From Epilithonimonas lactis (GTDB lineage: Bacteria; Bacteroidota; Bacteroidia; Flavobacteriales; Weeksellaceae), in the NCBI RefSeq assembly GCF_900110605.1, contig NZ_FOFI01000006.1, positions 62,001-126,000 of the forward strand: a DNA stretch of 64,000 nucleotides, read 5' to 3'. This document shows, piece after piece, positions 40,417 to 48,988 of the stretch. A program made the translations under genes and the position numbers. How positions within the stretch are numbered: the stretch's first letter is position 1; every line of letters begins with the position of its first letter. The notes under the pieces were generated by a model that had not been told where the DNA came from, did not search any database, and saw only the letters and a list, made by a program, of their open reading frames with translations.

Positions 40417-43400
40417 ATGCGAAGAAAAACCATTTTCGCCGGACTTCTGGTTTTGTCGGCATTCTCACTCTCCTATTCCCAGTCGAAACACTGGCAGAAT
40501 AATGAGCGTGAACTGCATTACAAAGAAGACAAAGGCGATTTTTTACTGGTCAACGGAAAATACAGATTCAACCGTGCTTTGTATGGCGATAACCGTGCTT
40601 CGAGAGTTGAAGCGGGAGATTTGCCGGAATTCGCATTGTATCTTCCGGGAATGGGCGGAAATCTTCAGTTCGTTATTCAGAAAGGAAATTCAATTAAACA
40701 ATTAATAAAGGCTGATAAAATTGAAACACGTTACCGACCTGGTTCGATGTTATATGAAATCAAAGACCCGATTCTCGGAACTGGAACTTTAAAACTGACC
40801 GTTCTGGCACAGGCCAAAGAAGAAGGTTTGGTTTTAAAAATGGAAACTGTGAATGTAGATTCTTCCACAAAAATCTATGCTGTTTACGGCGGTGCGAGCG
40901 GAACGACTTTCAGCAGAAACGGCGACATCGGCGCAGACCCCGAATCCGGATTTTATCTGTTGCCTGAATATTGTCTGAACAATCAGTTTCAACTCAATAA
41001 AAATCAGTTTCAACTCAATTATTTAAATAAGAAAAAAGAAACTCAAACCGTTTACGGAAGTTTTTCGAATGTTAATTCTTTACAGCAAACTGATGCTGAG
41101 ACTTTGGAAAAACTGGCTGAGTTTACTCAAAATAAAACAGACAAATCTCCGATAGTTTACGCTTCGTATTCTTCACAAAAACAACCGGTTTACATTCAGG
41201 TTGCCAAAGGAAAATCGGATAAAACTTTTTCGGATAAAGATTTGAAAAACATCTTTAATGAAGCGGATAAAACCCGTTTAACATTAACTAACAGAATTCA
41301 GCTAAAAACTCCGGATGCGGATTTAAATAACTTTGGAGCCAATTTAGCCGTTGCAGCGGATGGAATTTGGGAAAGTCCAACCTTTCTTCACGGAGCCGTT
41401 GCCTGGAGGATGCGGTTGAATGCGTGGCGTGGCGCTTATACAGCCGATGCGTTGAACTGGCACGACAGAGCAAAAGAACATTTTGAAAGTTATGCCAATT
41501 CGCAGGTTCTAAAACCAGAATTTGCACCCGTAGAAATGGACACGATGCGTCATCTTGCCCGACACGAGGAAAAAATGGGAACTTCTGTTTTTTCAAGCGG
41601 ATATATTTCCAGAAATCCGAATGACAACACAAAAGCTCACCATTACGATATGAATCTGGTGTTTTTCGACCAGATGTTTTCACACTTCAATTACACTGGC
41701 GACAAAGAATTCCTGAAAAAAATGTGGCCGACAATGGTTCGCCATATGGATTGGGAAAAACGGAATTTCAAACGTGGTGATTTGTATGATGCGTATGCTG
41801 CCATTTGGGCAAGTGATGCGCTTCAATATTCGGGTGGAAAGGTTACGCACACTTCGGCCTATAATTACAGAGCCAACCGTGAAATGGCAAAACTGGCGAA
41901 AATCATTGGCGAAAATCCTCAACCTTACGAACAGGAAGCTGATGCGATTTTAAAGGCAATGAAAAACCAGCTTTGGCTAAAAGACAAAGGTTATTTTGCT
42001 GAATACAAGGATGCCTTGGGCAATCAAATCGTTCACGACAAACCGGGAATATGGTCGATTTATCACGTTTCCGATGCGTTTATTCTAAATGAATTTGAAG
42101 ATTATCAAAACTTACAGTACATCAATCATCACACACCGAAAATTCCGATTACGGTAAAAGGTGCGGATAATAAAGACTATTTTACTTTGGCGACTACGAC
42201 TTGGCAACCATACGATTGGTCGATTAACAATGTGGCTTTGGCGGAAAATTTACAGACCGCTTTGGCGTATTGGCAAGCCGGAAGAACAGAAGATGCATAT
42301 CAACTTTGGAAGGGAAATCTGGTGGAGTCGATGTATTACGGCATCAGTCCGGGAAATTTTGAGCAGCTTTCTCATTACGATGCCTTTCGTGGTGAATTGT
42401 ACCGAGATTTTGCCGACCCGATTGGCGTTGCTTCGAGAACATTGACAGAAGGACTTTTCGGAGTTTATCCGAATTTATTGGAAAATAAAATCTCCATAAA
42501 ACCTGGCTTTCCGAAAGACTGGAATTCTGCCGAGCTGAAACTTCCGGATTGGGATTATCAATTTACCAGAACTTCAAAAAAGACGGAATATTTGTTTAAA
42601 TCAAAATATAAGAATCCAGTGGCATTGGAAATGCAGATTCCTGTAAATTATTCCAACATCAAATCGGTGAAAGTAAACGGTAAAAAAGTGGATTGGAAGA
42701 TTAAACCGAATTCCATTCTGCAACCATTTATTCAGTTTGAAACTCCGAAAGGAAAAGACTTTAAAATCGAAATCAACTATTCCGGAGAAGAACTGAAAAA
42801 CGAGCAAACCGATTACGTCAATTATGTTTCTGAAAATCTTCAGTTAAATTTTGATTCAAAAAAGAAAATAAAAGAAATTCTTGACCCACAGAAATTGATT
42901 AAAACCAAAAACGGAAATCAATTTAGCTTAATTCAAGAAGAAAGAAAAGGAACTTTTTTCGTTCAAGTGGAACAAAATGGAACAACCTGGTGGCAACCTG
43001 TGAATGTTGACATCCGTTTTCCTTTGGAGACCGAATGGGTGAATAAAAAATTGCAGATTCAGTCGAAATCATCCAGTCCAATTAGTGGAAAACTGACTGT
43101 TAATGGTTTAAACAAAACTTTTTTGATTCAGAAAAATCAAAATACAGTTATTGAAATTCCTGCGAATGTTTTAAGCAAAGGAACAAATTCAATCGTGCTT
43201 GAGTACAACGGAATCAAACAGAATAATGAAATTACAGACTGGGAAATAGAAAACCAAGGTCAATTCAACAACATTTCATTAGCCTCAAAATACAATGAAA
43301 AAGTGACTGAAATTTTCAATCAGAAATACCTTTCGCCGAGACTGGAAGTTCCGACTTTACAACTTCCGTGGCAGGGAATCGGAAACTGGTGTTACCCGTT

Positions 43401-43980
43401 AATTACCGCTCAAATTGATGACAGCGGATTGATGAACAAAAGAAAAAATGGCAAAGTTGATTTCCTTGGAATTCCTTTTTTAATTGATAAAACAGATAAA
43501 AATATCGCGTTTGTCAGTCAGTGGGATAATTACTCTGATTCTCTAGAAATTCCAATTTCAGGGAAAGGAAAGAAAATTTATTTTCTGATGGCTGGTTCTA
43601 CCAATCCGATGCAGTCGCAAATTGTGAATGGAAAAATAACCGTTCAATATGTTGATGGTTCAACGATAGAACTGGAACTTAAAAATCCGACGAACTGGTG
43701 GCCGATTGAGCAGGATTTGTTTGATGATAATTTTGCATTTGAAATTCCGGATGATAAAATTCCGTACAGAGTGAAACTGAAGACCGGAGAATTGTACAAA
43801 GGCGGAACTTTGAGCAAATATTCGAGTATTAAAGGATTTACCGACCGTCAGGTGGATGGTGGTTCTGCCACAATTCTGGATTTGCCGATTGATGCGAGTA
43901 AAGAATTAAAATTGATAAAATTAACGGCCGTGAGTAATGATGTGGTGATTGGAGTGATGAGTGCGACGGTTTTGAAATAA
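40417..43980 (+). CDS. DUF4450 large secreted protein, (alpha/alpha)6 glycosidase-like core
   Basis: 1187 aa with a signal peptide (RRKTIFAGLLVLSAFSLSYS). It fits the DUF4450 family of Bacteroidota pectin loci. It has an N-terminal beta region (40-300), a central six-hairpin-type helical domain (about 320-700; HGAVAWRMRLNAWRGAYTADAL, VEMDTMRHLARHEEKMGTSVF, YDAYAAIWASDALQYSGGKVTH), a beta domain resembling glycosidase accessory folds, and a C-terminal part with ISLASKYNEKVTEIFNQKYLSPR. A rhamnosidase-like or related glycosidase role is likely but unproven. An 18-nt exact tandem duplication encodes NQFQLN twice at 40981-41019. Confidence 0.82.
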   Translation: MRRKTIFAGLLVLSAFSLSYSQSKHWQNNERELHYKEDKGDFLLVNGKYRFNRALYGDNRASRVEAGDLPEFALYLPGMGGNLQFVIQKGNSIKQLIKADKIETRYRPGSMLYEIKDPILGTGTLKLTVLAQAKEEGLVLKMETVNVDSSTKIYAVYGGASGTTFSRNGDIGADPESGFYLLPEYCLNNQFQLNKNQFQLNYLNKKKETQTVYGSFSNVNSLQQTDAETLEKLAEFTQNKTDKSPIVYASYSSQKQPVYIQVAKGKSDKTFSDKDLKNIFNEADKTRLTLTNRIQLKTPDADLNNFGANLAVAADGIWESPTFLHGAVAWRMRLNAWRGAYTADALNWHDRAKEHFESYANSQVLKPEFAPVEMDTMRHLARHEEKMGTSVFSSGYISRNPNDNTKAHHYDMNLVFFDQMFSHFNYTGDKEFLKKMWPTMVRHMDWEKRNFKRGDLYDAYAAIWASDALQYSGGKVTHTSAYNYRANREMAKLAKIIGENPQPYEQEADAILKAMKNQLWLKDKGYFAEYKDALGNQIVHDKPGIWSIYHVSDAFILNEFEDYQNLQYINHHTPKIPITVKGADNKDYFTLATTTWQPYDWSINNVALAENLQTALAYWQAGRTEDAYQLWKGNLVESMYYGISPGNFEQLSHYDAFRGELYRDFADPIGVASRTLTEGLFGVYPNLLENKISIKPGFPKDWNSAELKLPDWDYQFTRTSKKTEYLFKSKYKNPVALEMQIPVNYSNIKSVKVNGKKVDWKIKPNSILQPFIQFETPKGKDFKIEINYSGEELKNEQTDYVNYVSENLQLNFDSKKKIKEILDPQKLIKTKNGNQFSLIQEERKGTFFVQVEQNGTTWWQPVNVDIRFPLETEWVNKKLQIQSKSSSPISGKLTVNGLNKTFLIQKNQNTVIEIPANVLSKGTNSIVLEYNGIKQNNEITDWEIENQGQFNNISLASKYNEKVTEIFNQKYLSPRLEVPTLQLPWQGIGNWCYPLITAQIDDSGLMNKRKNGKVDFLGIPFLIDKTDKNIAFVSQWDNYSDSLEIPISGKGKKIYFLMAGSTNPMQSQIVNGKITVQYVDGSTIELELKNPTNWWPIEQDLFDDNFAFEIPDDKIPYRVKLKTGELYKGGTLSKYSSIKGFTDRQVDGGSATILDLPIDASKELKLIKLTAVSNDVVIGVMSATVLK

Positions 43981-44007
43981 ATGACGTCCTATTTTGATAC
44001 GTGAGAT

Positions 44008-44091
44008 ATTGCAGCCCGACTTGAACGGAAATCCTTTTGCGAGGAGGAACGACGAACAAAAGATTGGGAGTGGAAGGCGGAAATGTCTGCC
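44008..44091. repeat. Dispersed palindromic repeat, copy 4
   Basis: The gap after the DUF4450 gene holds GCAGCCCGACTTGAACGGAA, ATCCTTTTGC, a 14-nt centre, GAACAAAAGATTGGGAG, and TGGAAGGCGGAAATGTCTGCC. Its outer parts parallel the 2392-2486 copy (GCAGCCCGGCCTGAG and GGACGGAATAGCTGCC). An apparent minus-strand ORF over it is not a gene. Confidence 0.75.
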
Positions 44092-44180
44092 ATAAAAAAA
44101 ATTTAACATTCGAGGTAATCAATAGCCGCCCCGAATAAAATATAACATTGAACAAATTTATTTACTGAAATAAAAGAAAA

Positions 44181-46316
44181 ATGAAAAAAATTACAATATA
44201 TCTTGGGATTTTCCTGATGGGATTTTCTTCAGTGAATGCCCAGAAAATTGACCGGAAAAAAGTCGTTCAGCGACATAATATTGTCAACACAAAAGCAGAT
44301 ACGCTTTCCACTTTTACGGTTGGAAACGGAAAGTTTGCCTACACGGTTGACATTACCGGAATGCAGTCGTTCCCTGAATATTACAAAAATGGAGTTTCTC
44401 TCGGCACGCAGTCTGAGTGGGGCTGGAACAGCTTTCCGAATAAAGAGAATTATAAATTTGAGGAAACATTAAAGCCTTATGATTTCAATAATGACGGGCG
44501 AAAAGCTTTGTACAGCGTCCAAATCAAAGAACCGGAAAGAAATAAAAGTGCAGTGGAATATTTCCGTGTGAACCAACACCGTTTGCAGCTGGGAAATATC
44601 GGGATTGAACTTACGAAAAAAGATGGTCAAAAAGCAAAAATTTCAGACCTGACCAATGTCAATCAGAAAATTGATTTGTGGACAGGAATTATCACCAGCG
44701 AATTTTCTCTGGAAGGAACTCCTGTGAAAGTATGGACGGCTTCTTTCCAAAATTCAGATAAAATCGGGGTGAAAATTGAATCTGATTTAGTGGCTAAAGG
44801 AAAGCTTAAAGTTTTTGCTAAATATCCACATCCGTCGGGACAGTTTTTGGATGACGCCGCATTTTATGGAAGAGAAAATGAACATACCACGAAAATTGTT
44901 TCTTCACAGTCGACGCAAGGTTTGATTCAGCACAAATTACAAAGCACAGATTATTATACTCAATTGAATTTTACGGAAGGAAAACTTCGTGAGGCCGGAA
45001 AACATTATTTCGTTTACGAGCCTTCTTCGAAAAACAAAACCGTAGAATTAAGTGTTGAATTTTCAGCTAAAAGTCCGAAATCTAACAGAACTTTATTCGC
45101 TGATGCAGAAAAAGAAAGTACTTCTGGCTGGAAAAACTTCTGGGAAAGCGGTGCTGCTGTTGATTTTGAAGGAAGTACAGACCCGAGAGCCAATGAGCTT
45201 GAACGAAGAGTTGTCTTATCAGAATATTTAACGAAAGTTCAGTGTGGTGGGAACAATCCGCCTCAGGAAACGGGTTTGACATTCAACAGCTGGTACGGAA
45301 AACCGCATACGGAAATGCATTGGTGGCACGGTGTTCACTTTGCACTTTGGGGAAGACCGGAGATTTTGGAGAAGCAACTGGATTATTATTTCAGGTCGTT
45401 TGATAAAGCTAAAAAATTAGCCGAAAGACAGGGCTATAAAGGTGTTCGCTGGATTAAAATGTCGGACAATGAAGGTAATGAAAGTCCTTCCTCTGTTGCT
45501 GCATTTTTGATTTGGGAACAACCGCACATCATTTATATGACCGAACTTTTGTACCGCAACAGTAAAGACAAAAAGGTTTTAGAAAAATATAAAGATTTGA
45601 TTTTTGCAACAGCCGATTTTATGGCTGATTTTGCAACTTATGACAAGGAGAAAAACCGCTACAACTTAGGGAAAGGCGTCATTCCGGCTCAGGAAGTTTT
45701 CCCTGCGAAAGATACTTACAACCCGACTTACGAAGTGGCCTACTGGGATTGGTCGCTTAAAATCGCTCAGCAGTGGAAAGAAAGATTGGGTCAACCAAGA
45801 GATAAAAAATGGGATGATGTGATTAATAAACTGGCACCCCTTCCGGTTCAGGATGGTGTCTATTTATCGACAGAATCAGCAAAAGATTCTTTCACTTTCC
45901 CAAAATGGATGACCGACCACCCAGCTGTTTTAGGCGCCTTGGGAATGGTTCCTGAATCTCCGAAACTGGATAAAAAAATAATGAAAAACACCCTTGATAT
46001 CGTTTGGGAAAGATGGAACTGGGAACATACGTGGGGTTGGGATTTCCCAATGACCGCGATGAACGCTGCGAGACTGGGACTTCCAAATAAAGCTTTGGAC
46101 GCTTTGTTTATGAACATTCAGACCAATACCTATCTGAAAAACGGACATAATTTCCAGGACAAACGTCTTAGAATTTATCTTCCCGGAAACGGCGGTGTTT
46201 TGACAACCGTTGCAATGATGCTGGAAGGCTGGGATGCTTCGACAGGACAATTTCCAGGTTTCCCGAAAGACGGCAGCTGGAAAATAAAAGCGGAAGGTTT
46301 TAAAAAGATGCCTTAA
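44181..46316 (+). CDS. Secreted six-hairpin glycosidase-like protein (GH65/GH95-like)
   Basis: 711 aa with a signal peptide (KKITIYLGIFLMGFSSVNA). The N-terminal beta-sandwich region (30-320) is followed by an (alpha/alpha)6 helical domain with FNSWYGKPHTEMHWWHGVHF, YKGVRWIKMSDNEGNESPS, WEQPHIIYMTELLYR, YNPTYEVAYWDWSLKIAQQW and WNWEHTWGWDFPMTAMNAARL. These are reminiscent of clan GH-L (GH65, GH15) and GH95-type enzymes. I cannot name the family. It is the third gene of the GH28-DUF4450 cluster, so it should act on the same rhamnose-containing pectin (inference). Confidence 0.75.
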   Translation: MKKITIYLGIFLMGFSSVNAQKIDRKKVVQRHNIVNTKADTLSTFTVGNGKFAYTVDITGMQSFPEYYKNGVSLGTQSEWGWNSFPNKENYKFEETLKPYDFNNDGRKALYSVQIKEPERNKSAVEYFRVNQHRLQLGNIGIELTKKDGQKAKISDLTNVNQKIDLWTGIITSEFSLEGTPVKVWTASFQNSDKIGVKIESDLVAKGKLKVFAKYPHPSGQFLDDAAFYGRENEHTTKIVSSQSTQGLIQHKLQSTDYYTQLNFTEGKLREAGKHYFVYEPSSKNKTVELSVEFSAKSPKSNRTLFADAEKESTSGWKNFWESGAAVDFEGSTDPRANELERRVVLSEYLTKVQCGGNNPPQETGLTFNSWYGKPHTEMHWWHGVHFALWGRPEILEKQLDYYFRSFDKAKKLAERQGYKGVRWIKMSDNEGNESPSSVAAFLIWEQPHIIYMTELLYRNSKDKKVLEKYKDLIFATADFMADFATYDKEKNRYNLGKGVIPAQEVFPAKDTYNPTYEVAYWDWSLKIAQQWKERLGQPRDKKWDDVINKLAPLPVQDGVYLSTESAKDSFTFPKWMTDHPAVLGALGMVPESPKLDKKIMKNTLDIVWERWNWEHTWGWDFPMTAMNAARLGLPNKALDALFMNIQTNTYLKNGHNFQDKRLRIYLPGNGGVLTTVAMMLEGWDASTGQFPGFPKDGSWKIKAEGFKKMP

Positions 46317-46347
46317 AAAATTTCACATTCATATTTTTAGTTAGGAG

Positions 46348-46374
46348 GTCTGCCGGAAACGGCAGGCTTTTTTT
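46348..46374 (+). terminator. Terminator of the GH28-DUF4450-glycosidase operon
   Basis: GTCTGCCG-GAAA-CGGCAGGC (GNRA loop, one G-T pair) followed by seven Ts, 31 nt after the last stop. The remainder of the 298-bp gap to 46614 is AT-rich with the operator-like repeat at 46546-46583. Confidence 0.92.
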
Positions 46375-46545
46375 GTGTTCAAAATAATTTATCATTTGGT
46401 TAATATTAGGTTCTGCATAGCAAAAAATGTTATTATCACATCATCATCAAATTATGCTTATCACAAGCTAAACACCTATAAATAATAGACTTATTAACAA
46501 TTAAAAATAATAAATTCATATTACTGTAAATTTACTATCTTGTCT

Positions 46546-46583
46546 ATCATAAAATAATCGATCGTCAAAAATCAGATTATGAT
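46546..46583. promoter_or_regulatory. Operator-like inverted repeat before the GntR gene
   Basis: ATCATAA (46546-46552) and TTATGAT (46577-46583) flank AATCGATCG, 32 bp upstream of the regulator start. The position suits autoregulation; the arms are short, so chance is possible. Confidence 0.3.
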
Positions 46584-46614
46584 GAAAATGAAGTAATATC
46601 CTTATCCCAGGGCC

Positions 46615-47661
46615 ATGTCAGAAATATTCGAAGTTAATATTAACGAAAACTCCAGAGTTCCAAAGTACAAACAAATCGTAGATTCTATCCTAAATGGAAT
46701 TGACGGTGGAGAAATTAAAATTGGAGAAAAAATCCCATCTATCAATGAACTAAGTGAAGCCTGTTTCCTCTCTAGAGACACCGTAGAAAAGGCTTACAAA
46801 GAACTTCGGAAACGGCAGATCATAGAGTCTGTAAAGGGAAAAGGTTACTACATTTCGCGCATCAACAAGAGTGATGTCATCAATATTTTCTTTTTGATCA
46901 ACAAACCGAGCACGTACAAAATGATGATCTACGATTATTTTGTAAACGCCATCGGAACCAAGGGAAATGTGGAGATGTACATCTACCATTGTGACGAGAC
47001 CCTTTTCATCAACGCTTTGAAGCGAAATTTGGGAGGCTTTGATTATTATGTCGTAATGCCACATTTCCGTGATGACCAATCCAAACACACCAGTTCTACG
47101 CAAGAAGTGATCGATATGATCGAGAAGATCCCGAAGAATAAATTGGTCATGCTGGACAATACGAAACCCAATATTTCCGGCGAGTATGGCTCTGTTTTTC
47201 AAGACTTTGCGCTTGACATCTACAACGCTTTGAAGGAAGGATTAGAAAAAATTAAAAAGTACGAAAAGATCATTTTGGTCTATCCTGATAAATCCATCAA
47301 TCCCTACCCTTTCCGAATTGTCCGTGGTTTTGAGAAATTTTGTAAGGAATTCAAATTGGATTATGAGATTTTGGATGCCATCTATCCTGACATGGAATTG
47401 CAGGACAAAGATATCTTCATCACCATCCAAGAGCGTGATCTTGTGAATCTGGTTAAGCAGATCAGACAAAAGAATCTGAAATTAGGCGAAGACATCGGCA
47501 TTATTTCTTACAACGAAACACCTTTGAAAGAGTTGCTGGGAATTACCGTGATCACGACAGATTTCAAAGCGATGGCGGAATCTGCAGCTTACATGGTTCT
47601 TAAAAATAAAAAAGAGCAGGTGAATAATGTGTTTAAATTTATTGAGAGAGAGTCTTTGTAA
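46615..47661 (+). CDS. GntR-family regulator with LacI-like sensor domain
   Basis: 348 aa. An N-terminal GntR winged helix (residues about 10-80; SRVPKYKQIVDSILNGIDGG, IPSINELSEACFLSRDTVEKAYKELRKR) is fused to a LacI/periplasmic-binding-like effector domain (from about 90; INIFFLINKPSTYKMMIYDYF, YYVVMPHF, VMLDNTKP, GIISYNETPL). This combination typically regulates sugar catabolism in Bacteroidota. It lies between the glycosidase operon and the divergent-facing rhamnose catabolic operon, so an L-rhamnose-responsive regulator is a good inference. The ATG at 46615 fits the domain. Confidence 0.9.
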   Translation: MSEIFEVNINENSRVPKYKQIVDSILNGIDGGEIKIGEKIPSINELSEACFLSRDTVEKAYKELRKRQIIESVKGKGYYISRINKSDVINIFFLINKPSTYKMMIYDYFVNAIGTKGNVEMYIYHCDETLFINALKRNLGGFDYYVVMPHFRDDQSKHTSSTQEVIDMIEKIPKNKLVMLDNTKPNISGEYGSVFQDFALDIYNALKEGLEKIKKYEKIILVYPDKSINPYPFRIVRGFEKFCKEFKLDYEILDAIYPDMELQDKDIFITIQERDLVNLVKQIRQKNLKLGEDIGIISYNETPLKELLGITVITTDFKAMAESAAYMVLKNKKEQVNNVFKFIERESL

Positions 47662-47687
47662 AATCTTGTTTTTAATAAGACGAAATT

Positions 47688-47761
47688 CTATTGCAATCAT
47701 TTCGGCTAAAGCCAAGCAACTTACTTAAATGGAAAACGGGCTAAAGCCCGCTCCTATTGAT
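47688..47761. repeat. Dispersed GGCTAAAGCC repeat element
   Basis: A 74-bp element between convergent genes carries two related hairpins, TTCGGCTAAAGCCAAG and AACGGGCTAAAGCCCGC, bracketed by CTATTGCAAT and CTCCTATTGAT. The CGGGCTAAAGCCCG stem is perfect apart from its AA loop. Elements with the GCTAAAGCC hairpin pair recur between genes in Chryseobacterium relatives (recalled). It lacks a T-run but may terminate both transcripts. Confidence 0.75.
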
Positions 47762-47774
47762 AAATTCAAAATAA

Positions 47775-48926
47775 TTATTTCACCCTAAAATTTTGTAGTT
47801 CCGTCGTTTCATTACAGCAAAGTTGCTCCATCACTTGTCGGAATTGCATTTTCAGCATTTCGATGATGTGATCTCCGCCTTTATCTCCCAAAGCTCCAAC
47901 GGCGTACATAAATGTTCTGCCCATAAAGGTAAACTCAGCACCACAACTTAATGCGCGAGCCACATCCGGACCGGTTCTTACGCCGCTGTCCATCATGATC
48001 TTGATCTGACCTTTGTATTTTTCACTGATGTCTTTCACAACGGCAATCGTAGATTCTCCCGCATCCAACTGTCTTCCGCCGTGGTTGGAGATGATCATTC
48101 CATCAAATCCCAAACGAACGGATTCTGCAGCATCTTCGTCAGAAGCAACACCTTTGATGACCAATTTCCCTTTCCATTTGTCACGGATCGCTTTGATCCT
48201 GTCTGAATTCAATCTTCCAGAAAAGGTAGAATTCATGAACTGTCCGAGCTGTTTTACGCCCATATTCTTGTCCATATATTTATCCATCGTGGCAAAGCTT
48301 GGAACGCCGTGTTTCAGCATTTCCAGACACCATTGTGGTTTTACCATCGCTTGAGAAACAGTTCTTAGATTCAATTGTGGTGGCATTGCCAGACCATTTC
48401 TGATCTCTTTGGCTCTGTAACCAAAAGTCGGAACGTCGGCCAAAACTACCAAAACGTCATAGCCAGAAGCTTCACAACGCTCGAGGATATCATCGCGCAG
48501 CCATTCTTCTCTTGGATGATAAAGTTGATACCAAGCTTTTCCTTCCGTCAATTCAGCGATTCTTTCGATGCTGCTGGTCGTAACGGTACTTAGAATGAAA
48601 GGAATATTATGTTTAAAAGCTGCTTTTGCTAAAATCTCTGGTGCATTCGGCCACATCAAACCTTGCAAACCAACTGGTGAAATCCCAAATGGTGCAGAAT
48701 ATTTCACACCGAACAATTCCGTTTCCATATTGGCTTCACGGTATTGGTCCTGAAGATATTGTGGACGAAGCAAAACATCTCTCAGCTCGCTTGTGTTTCT
48801 ATCTCTGTTGATATTTTCGTTGCAGCCACCATCCAGATATTCGAAAGCGAAACGAGGCATTCTACTTTTGGCTTTTTCAATCAAAAGTTCTAGCGAAGCA
48901 TAATTGGTATCAAATGGAAACGACAT
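47775..48926 (-). CDS. lldD: FMN-dependent L-lactate dehydrogenase (alpha-hydroxy acid oxidase family)
   Basis: 383 aa. A TIM-barrel FMN enzyme with the family signature ISNHGGRQLDAGES containing the catalytic His and Arg. Other landmarks are MPRFAFEYLDGGCNENI, PVGLQGLMWPNAPE, ILSTVTTSSIERIA, VLADVPTFGYRAKEIRNGL, and IMMDSGVRTGPDVARAL. It oxidises L-lactate to pyruvate. It is the last gene of the rhamnose operon, where the lactaldehyde dehydrogenase step makes L-lactate, so it closes the route to pyruvate. It follows the kinase by 62 nt. Confidence 0.93.
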   Translation of the reverse strand: MSFPFDTNYASLELLIEKAKSRMPRFAFEYLDGGCNENINRDRNTSELRDVLLRPQYLQDQYREANMETELFGVKYSAPFGISPVGLQGLMWPNAPEILAKAAFKHNIPFILSTVTTSSIERIAELTEGKAWYQLYHPREEWLRDDILERCEASGYDVLVVLADVPTFGYRAKEIRNGLAMPPQLNLRTVSQAMVKPQWCLEMLKHGVPSFATMDKYMDKNMGVKQLGQFMNSTFSGRLNSDRIKAIRDKWKGKLVIKGVASDEDAAESVRLGFDGMIISNHGGRQLDAGESTIAVVKDISEKYKGQIKIMMDSGVRTGPDVARALSCGAEFTFMGRTFMYAVGALGDKGGDHIIEMLKMQFRQVMEQLCCNETTELQNFRVK

Positions 48927-48988
48927 AATTGGTTGATGGATTTTGGTTGATAGTTGATGGTTTTTTGACTAAAACTTTCAAAGATTAA

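Noticed and set aside
43838-44155. Minus-strand ORF at the end of the DUF4450 gene
   Set aside because: It overlaps the coding end of DUF4450 and the palindromic repeat; its composition is that of a shadow ORF.
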